Shown here in pieces: positions 38,301 to 47,300 of a stretch of DNA of 64,000 nt. The notes below the pieces were generated by a model. That model searched no databases. It had not been told where the DNA came from and saw only the letters and a list, made by a program, of their open reading frames with translations. A program made the translations under genes and the position numbers. Location: contig CAXXGC010000009.1 of NCBI GenBank assembly GCA_963667875.2, positions 620,001 to 684,000 on the forward strand. The letters are read 5' to 3'. The DNA is from JAEXOD01 sp963667875. Its GTDB lineage: Bacteria > Bacteroidota > Ignavibacteria > Ignavibacteriales > Melioribacteraceae. Every line of letters starts with the position of its first letter. Within the stretch, counting starts at the first letter, position 1.

Positions 38301-41300
38301 AACAGATAATGTTGTTGTTGCTATTGATAGAGAAGGGACAAAAGAATTAGCCGCATATTTGGTTTCGGATGAAGAATTGGAAATAAAAAAGATTAAAAGT
38401 TTTCTTTCTAATTCTTTACCCGATTATATGATTCCTTCATATTTTATTAAAATTGAAAAAATCCCATTAACATCAAATGGTAAACTTGATAAAAAAGCTC
38501 TTCCTCCGGCAGTTCAAAACATTGCAACCGGGGCAGTATTTGAAAATCCGGTTAATAAATTAGAGGAAGAATTACTTGAATTATGGCAGGAAGTGTTATC
38601 CGTTGAAACAATCAGCATTTTGGATAACTTTTTTGATCTTGGCGGCAATTCAATCTTGTTGGTAAAATTATATCGTAAAATAAACGAAAGATATCCTGAT
38701 GTTATAGAATTGACCGATTTATTCTCAAAAAGTAAAATATCGGAACAAGCGGAATTTATATTACAAAAAACAAATAAAACTTCGGAACCCATTAAAAAAT
38801 CTATTGAAAGTGAAAACACCGGACTAAAATTCCATGATGTGGCTATTATTGGTATGGCTGCACGAATTGGAGATTGTAAAACACCAGATGAGTTTTGGAA
38901 AGACTTGCGTATGGGGGTTGATTTTATAGGTGAAATGCCGCAGGCAAGGATTCCGGATATACATGCACTTGGAAAACTTTATAACATAAAAGAAGATTCT
39001 ATTAAACTAAGGCAATATTGTTATTTGAATGAAGTTGATAAATTTGATTATGGATTTTTTAAATTATCACCCAGCGAAGCATCTTTAATTGATCCCGGAC
39101 AAAGGATGTTTATGGAGACCGCTTATCATGCATTGGAAGATGCAGGATATGGCGGAAATAAATTATGGGGAAGCCGGACGGGTGTATATATTGGCGCGAG
39201 TGATAATTTAAGTGAATATGCAAGATTTATTGAAATGTCCGACAATAAAGATCCAAATCTATTATTGGCGGCACAAACCCCTTCAATATTAGCAAGCAGA
39301 CTGCCGTATCATTTAAATTTAAAAGGTCCGGCATTATTGGTTGATACTGCATGTTCTTCTTCACTTGTTGCGGTTCATTTAGCATGTCAGGCAATTAGAG
39401 AAGGGAAAATTGATGCGGCAATTGTTGGCGGTGTTAAATTACATCTAATTCCAATCGATTCAGGCTCACGGTTGGAAATAGATTCGTCAGATTCACGTGG
39501 ACATAGTTTTGATGATTCCGCAAACGGTACCGGAGGCGGCGAAGGTGTTATAGCAATAATGATTAAGCCCCTTGAAACCGCATTAAAAGATAACGACAAT
39601 ATATATGCGGTAATAAAGGGGAGTGAAATAAATCAGGACGGAAATTCGATAGGCATTACCGCCCCGGATGTGGATGCACAGGCTGATGTTATTGAAAAAG
39701 CGTGGATTGATGCCGGTATTGACCCGACAACAGTAAGTTTTATAGAAACACATGGTACGGCTACAAAACTGGGAGACCCAATTGAAATTGAAGGTATTAC
39801 TAAAGCGTTTAAAAGATATACCGACAATAAAAAAATATGCGCAATTGGAGCCGTTAAAGCTAATATTGGTCATTTGGATACAGCCGCCGGTTTGGCAGGG
39901 TTACTTAAAGCCGTATTATGTTTAAAGTATAAAAAACTTACACCACTGGTGCATTTTAATACACCAAACAGAAATATCAATTTTGAAGAAAGTGCTGCTT
40001 ATATAAACCAAGATTTGAAAAATTGGGAAAATAATGGTAATCTTCTGCGATGCGGAGTAAGTTCATTTGGGTTAAGCGGCACAAATTGTCATGTGGTTTT
40101 GGAAGAGGCTCCGTATAAAACAAAAACAACACCAAAAGAAAAAGAGTTGTTATTTGTATTATCTTCACGCAAAAAAGAAGGATTAATTGAATTTGCTAAA
40201 AAAATTAAAAAAGCACTTTATCTAAATCCCGATACAAATCCAGAAAGTGTTTGTTATACTTTAGCAACAGGCAGAAATCATTATTCATTTCGGCTTGCCA
40301 TAATATTTAAAACGGAAAAAGAACTGCTACAAAAACTTTCGAAAATCATAGATTTTGAACTTTGTACCGATGAATCAAGCGGTTTATTTTATTCCTGCGC
40401 TAAAGTTGTTGCTTCAAATAAAAAGAATTTAATTATTGGTGAAATTACTGAAAATGAAATTCGTGATTTGAGTAATGAAATAAATGATGTTATTAAAAAC
40501 AACAAAAATGATTATAATCTTAAATCTATTGCACAGGCCTATATAAAAGGTGCTGATATTTTATGGGAAGAATATTATGATAAGTCAACATCCGCTAAAG
40601 TATCACTACCAGGATATCCGTTTGAAAAAAACAGATGTTGGGTTCAAGTAAGATCAAAAGAAAATAATAATGAAAGTGTAAATACTTCGTATAGTAAAAA
40701 ATTTGACAATATATTTTTAAATAACTGCATTATAGATACGCCGGCAGCGGCAGTATATACTAATATCTATAATGAAAAGAATTGGTTATTAAATGAACAT
40801 AAAATTATGGGTTTGCCAACTTTAGTAGGTGCCGCATATTTGCAAATGGCTTATGAGGTTGGGAAAAATCATTTTTTTAACGAAAAAATGTGTTTTGAAG
40901 AATTTTATTTGCTTTCACCATTAAGGATAAATGAAGGAGAAAATTTAGAAGTATTAACTACAATTAATAAAAATGAAGATAAAAATTATAAGATTGAAGT
41001 TCAGTCAAAATCCGAAAATAATGAATGGCTTACATATTCCAAATTTGTTGTTAGCGAATTAAATGGAAATATAAAAGAAACAATTAATATTGAGGATATA
41101 AAAAAACGATGTGCAAATTTTAAAGCAGTCTTTCCAAATGACAAAAAACAAGACATAAATGATGTTGTACAAGTAAGCGAAAAATGGAACTGCTTAAATA
41201 AAATATATTGGAATGAAAAAGAATATTTGGCTGAATTAAGTGTGCCGGAAAGTGATATTGGGTTAGCCGGTGAATATTATTTGTATCCCCCGCTAATTGA

Positions 41301-44300
41301 CGCAGCCCTTAGTTTTGCACTTGATGAAGCAGGCTATTTACCTTATTCTTTTGGTAAGGTGGAGTTAATAAATAAAGCAGTAAATAAAATTTATAGTTAT
41401 GTAATCAAAAAGGATAATGGATTATCATCAACACGTTTGTTTGACATTATACTTACTGATGAAGCTGGAAATATAATTGCAAATTTTAACGATTTTACGT
41501 TAAAGAAAATATCACTTCGAAAGAACGAAAATTATTATCATCAGCTAATATGGAAAATATGGCCGCTGCAAAAATTCGAAATTACTAAAAATAACAATAT
41601 TGTTGTTTTGTATAATTCCGATTGTGATTTGTCAATTGTTAAAGGGCTTCAATCTGTTTCAAGTGTTAGTGTTATTGAAGTAATAAATGATAATTACGAT
41701 GAAATATTTAATCGGTTAAAAAAAATACCCGCTAAAGTAATATTTTTACTCCCCGAAAATAATATTAACCAAACGGATATCAGTCAAAGTTTAGAAAAGG
41801 AATTAACAAAATCGTTATACAGTACTTTTGATTTTGCAAGATATCTTTCTGTTAATGTGTCTGCAAAAATTGATTTGTTGTTTGTCGGAAAAAATGTTTG
41901 TCAAATAACAAAAAAAGAATTATCTCTAAATTCATTAAACTATTCTATAGCTGGTTTAGGGCAAGTTATTCAAAGAGAAAGTCCAAATATTAACTGCAGA
42001 TTTTTTGATATAGACGAATCAACAATAATATCTGAAATTATTGATGAGGTTAATTATGGTTTTGATGAATCGTTTTATTACAGGGCTTTAAGAAATGAAA
42101 AAAGATTTATTCGTGAAATTAAATCTGTAAAATTTGAAGAAAATAAGTTAGATGAAATTTTGTACAAGGAGAGCGGGGTTTATGTAATTACAGGCGGTAC
42201 AGGTGGAATAGGTCTTGAATTAGCGGATTATTTAACTAAACAAGCAAAAATAAAGCTGGTCTTAATAAACCGGTCAAAATTTCCGCCAAGTGATAAATGG
42301 GATTCCATTTTACTTGAAAAAAATGATGAAAAATTATGCCGCAAAATAAATAGATTAAAAGAAATTAAAAATAATTCCGAGGAATTATATATTTATTCTG
42401 TGGATGTAAGTGATTATGACAAGTTAAAATTGACTATAGAACATATTAACAAAAATCTTGGGAAAATTAACGGAGTAATACATACAGCGGGATTACCCGG
42501 AAATGGATTTATATTTAATAAAGAATATGAAAAATTTAAGAATGTAATAAAACCTAAAATTCAAGGTACTGTATTTTTAAGCGAGTTGGTAAAACAAAAT
42601 AAACCTGATTTTTTTGTTATGACCTCCGCTTTAACCGCAATTATTCCTTCATCAGGTCAAAGTGATTATACCGCTGCCAACAGCTTTATGGATGCTTATT
42701 CCAACGAATTAAATAATTTGGGAATAAGAACCGTAAGTATTAATCTTACTGCATGGAAAGAGACAGGAATGGCGTATGATTTAGGTGTTGATGAAGACGG
42801 GATATTTAAATCAATATCCATAAAAGATGGGATAACCGCAATTGCAAAGATTATTCAGAATAAAATTAATCCAATTATTTTGGGTGAACCCGATTTGTCT
42901 TTTCTTGAGACCACGGAAGGACTGCCGTTTTATTTTGACGAAAAAGTGATTGTTCCTAAAAAACAACCTGTAAATAATATAACAAATCAGGATAGTATTA
43001 AAAAAATAAATCTAAAAGGAAAAGAAAACGGTAGTTATACAGTATTGGAGATGTCAATAGGCCAAGTATGGGGAACTGTTTTGGGATACGAGGAATTAAA
43101 TATCTCGGATAATTATTATGATTTAGGCGGCGATTCAATTCACGCAATTAAAGTTATCAACCTTCTACAAAAAAGCATTAAACAAACAGTTACAATAAGT
43201 GATTTATTTAATCATTTAACAATATCGGAACTTGCCGAATTTTTTGAATCAAAATCCGAAATTGATAAAATAGATTACACCGAAAATAATGCAGCCGGAT
43301 TAATTACTCCAATTGAAAAAAGAAATTATTATCCCGTATCCTCGGCTCAACGCCGATTATTTATTTTAGACAAATTAACTAAAGATAATTTAAGTTACCA
43401 TATACCCGAAGTATGGAATATTAAAGGAAAATTAAATGTAGAAACTTTAATAAATTCAATTAATAAAGTTATTATTCGTCACGAAATATTGCGTACATCG
43501 TTTGAATTAGTTAATGATGTACCGGTTCAAATTATTAATGAAAGTGTTGAGTTTAACATTCCTTTTTTTATTAAAACTGAAAAATCCGCAAAAGATTATA
43601 TCCGCCAATTTATTAAACCTTTTGATTTAAGTAAAACTCCATTATGCCGAGTTGAAATTATACAAATAACTGACGACAATTTTTTGATTTTATTTGATGC
43701 GCATCATATAATTATTGACGCTTTTTCGATGGAAGTCTTAAAAAAGGAAATATTCGGTTATTACGAAGGTAAAGAACTTGAACCGCTTAGAATTCAATAT
43801 AAAGATTTTTCGAATTGGCAAAATAACTATTATGAAAGTGACGAAGCAAAAGGGAAAAAAACGTATTGGATAAAACAATTTGAAGATGAGATCCCGGTAA
43901 TTAATCTTCCTGTTGATTATCCGCGTTTCCAAAATCAATCCGCAGAGGCCGGTGTATTTACATTATGCATTGATGAACAATTAACAAGTGATGTTAAAAA
44001 AATGTCGGCCAATCAAGGAATTTCGACATTTATGATTTTACTTGCCGCATATAATATTGTTTTGCATAAATACTCGCAGCAAGATGATATAATTATAGGC
44101 GTTACCACTATGGGACGCGATAATATTGAATTATCTCAGTTGATTGGTATGTTTGTTAATAATTTGCCTATAAGAACCCATCCTAACGACAATTTGAGTA
44201 TTATTGAATACTTAACTAAAGTAAAAGAAACAACAATTAATGCGTTTGCAAATCAGGATTATCCTTTTGATGAGCTTATTGAAAATCTGAATATTAAAAG

Positions 44301-47300
44301 GGATTTAAATCGAAGTCCGTTGTTTGATGTGGTTTTTTCGTATATGAATTTTGAACTTTCGGAAATGAAAAACGGAGAATTGCAAATTTCGGATTATAGA
44401 GCTGAAACCACTTTGTCTTCGGAATATGATTTAATGTTATATGGTACCGAAGCTTTAGATAAAATTTTTATTACAATAAAATATAAAAAATCATTATTCA
44501 AAAAGGAGAGTATTACAAGATTTGCCGGACATTTTTTAAAAATAGTTAAAATCATTACAGAAGATAAAAATATAAAATTGAGTGATATTAATTATTTGTT
44601 ACCTGAGGAAATTAGTTTACTTAAAACATATAACAAAAAATATGAAAGAATAACATCAAAAGAAGACATTTTTGATTTACTTAAAAGTTCATTTGCAGAA
44701 AACAACGATAAGATTGCTTTGTTGAACAAAGGAAACAAAACGACTTATCGAGAGCTTAATAAAAAAGCAAATAAATTAGCAAATTATTTACGGAACGAAC
44801 TATCTGTAAAACCGGGTGACATTATTGGAATAATGCTTGAAAGAACCGAATTGATGGTTATAACAATGCTTGGAGTATTAAGGAGCGGTGCGGCTTATGT
44901 GGGTATTGATACAGCTTATCCGCAAAAAAGAATTGACTATTTAATAAAAAACAGTAAAGCTAAAATATTGGTAACAGATCAAACTGTTTTACGAAAAGAT
45001 TCATTTAAAGTGTTGGATGGAACATTAGTTATTGATATTGAAGATGTTTCAATTGCTCATCAAAAATCAAACGAGCCGGTTAAAATAACATCTTTAGATG
45101 ATACAGCATATATAATTTACACATCGGGTTCTACCGGCGAACCTAAGGGAGTAACAATTACTCATAAAAACTTATTAGTGCTTTTGCATTGGTGTTTTAT
45201 TGAGTTTTCTTCAACAAAATATGATATAACATACGCTAACACATCTTACTGTTTTGACCTTTCAATATTTGAAATATTTTATTCACTTGCTGCCGGAAAA
45301 ACAATAAGGATATTAAAATCGGCATTGGAAATACCCGATTGCATTGGGAAAGATAAAAATGTATTATTAAATACCGTTCCTTCGTTAGTGGTGGAAATAT
45401 TAAACGACTTAGAGAAAAATGGATTTAATAACATTACCGCAATAAATCTTCCCGGGGAACCAATTCCTCAAACTTTGATTGATAGTATTAATTGTGATAA
45501 AATTGAAGTTAGAAATTTATACGGTCCCAGCGAGGATACAACATATTCCACAATTTATAGATTTAGTGAAAAAAATAAAAAGGTTTTAATTGGGTCTCCA
45601 ATTTCCAATACGCAAATTTATATTGTAGATAAAAATCTTAAAATGGTGCCGGTGGGACATACCGGGGAAATATGTATTACAGGTGACGGACTTGCAAAAG
45701 GATATTTATTTAATGAAAAATTAACAAACGAAAAATTTATAACCAATCCATTTGGGAAAGGCCGGTTATATAAAACGGGGGACTTAGGCAGGTGGACTGA
45801 TACAGGCGAGCTTGATTGTTTTGGCAGAATTGACAGACAAGTAAAAATAAGAGGATTTAGAATTGAACTTGGTGAAATAGAAACAAATATAAGGCGTTAT
45901 CCTTTTATAGAAAATGCGGTTGTTGTAGCTTGCCAAAAAAACAATAATAAGGATATTGCCGCATATATTGTTGCAAAAGAAAAAATTGATTTAACTGAAT
46001 TAAAAAATTATTTAAGCAGTATAATGCCGTCATTTATGATTCCCGCTTATTTTGTGATGATGGAAAAAATTCCGCTTACTCCCAACGGTAAAATTGATGT
46101 TGATTCGTTACCTGAACCGGAAATAGATATTAAACATACTGAATTAATTGCTGATGAAAAATTAAATTCAACCGAAGAAAAACTTGTAGAAATATGGAAA
46201 AGAGTATTGGGGGTTGAAAATATAAGTAAAAATGACAGCTTTTTTGATTTAGGCGGACATAGTATTAAAGCATTACGGTTACTTTCACAAATTAATAACG
46301 AACTTAACAGCAACTGTATATTGTCCGATATATTTGAATTCCCAACAGTTGCGCTTTTAGCAAATATAATTGGTAAACAAAACAATAAAGAGGTTATAAC
46401 ATTAACACCTCTTACAAAAGCCGATTATTATGATGTTTCACATGCTCAACGCCGATTATGGATATTAAACCGGATTGAAAAAAAATCCATTGCATATAAT
46501 ATTCCAATTGTTTATTACATTAAATCACAAATCGATATAAACGCATTACAGCAGGCGTTTAATTCAATAATAAATAAATACGAATCTTTTAGAACATATT
46601 TTATTGAAATTGACGGTGAACCCAAACAAGGGATTTTGGAAAATGTAAACTTTAATATTGATGTTGTTGAAATAAATGGAAATAGGGATTTATTCAACGA
46701 TACTAAAGAATTAATTCAAAAGGTTATAACAACACCGTTTAATTTGGAAGAAGCCCCGTTAATAAAAGTTACATTACTTAAAAATTCAAATATAAAAGAG
46801 TATATATTAATTATTAATGTACATCATATAGTTCTTGACGAATGGTCTATTAATATTCTGGCAGAAAATTTAGCGGTTTTTTACGACCATTATTCAAATA
46901 AAAAGATAATTACCGATGAACAATTGTTTACCTCTTCTCCAATACAATATAAAGAATATGCATATTTGCAAAACGAACAGATAAATAATCCGGAAGAAAA
47001 TGCCCATAAAAATTATTGGCTTAATATGTTTAAGGAGCCGGCATCATGTTTGAATTTGCCTTCGGATTATCAGAGACCTAAAGAACAAACATTTGAAGGA
47101 AAAACAGTATCCTTTGTTCTTGCTGCTGAATTATCCGATGGATTAAAAAAGTTAAGTGCTGAAAATAATACCGGTTTATTTATTACTACTTTGGCGTTAT
47201 TTAATGTGCTGTTATCAAAATATACCAAACAAAATGATATTACAATTGGCACGCCAAGCGCAAATCGTGAAAACAGGGAAATACAGGATCAGATTGGTTT

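Noticed and set aside
40130..40640. Possible cis-AT domain after the KS
   Set aside because: Only about 160 residues separate the KS from the post-AT linker (PGYPFEKNRCW) and there is no GHSxG or FPGQG motif.
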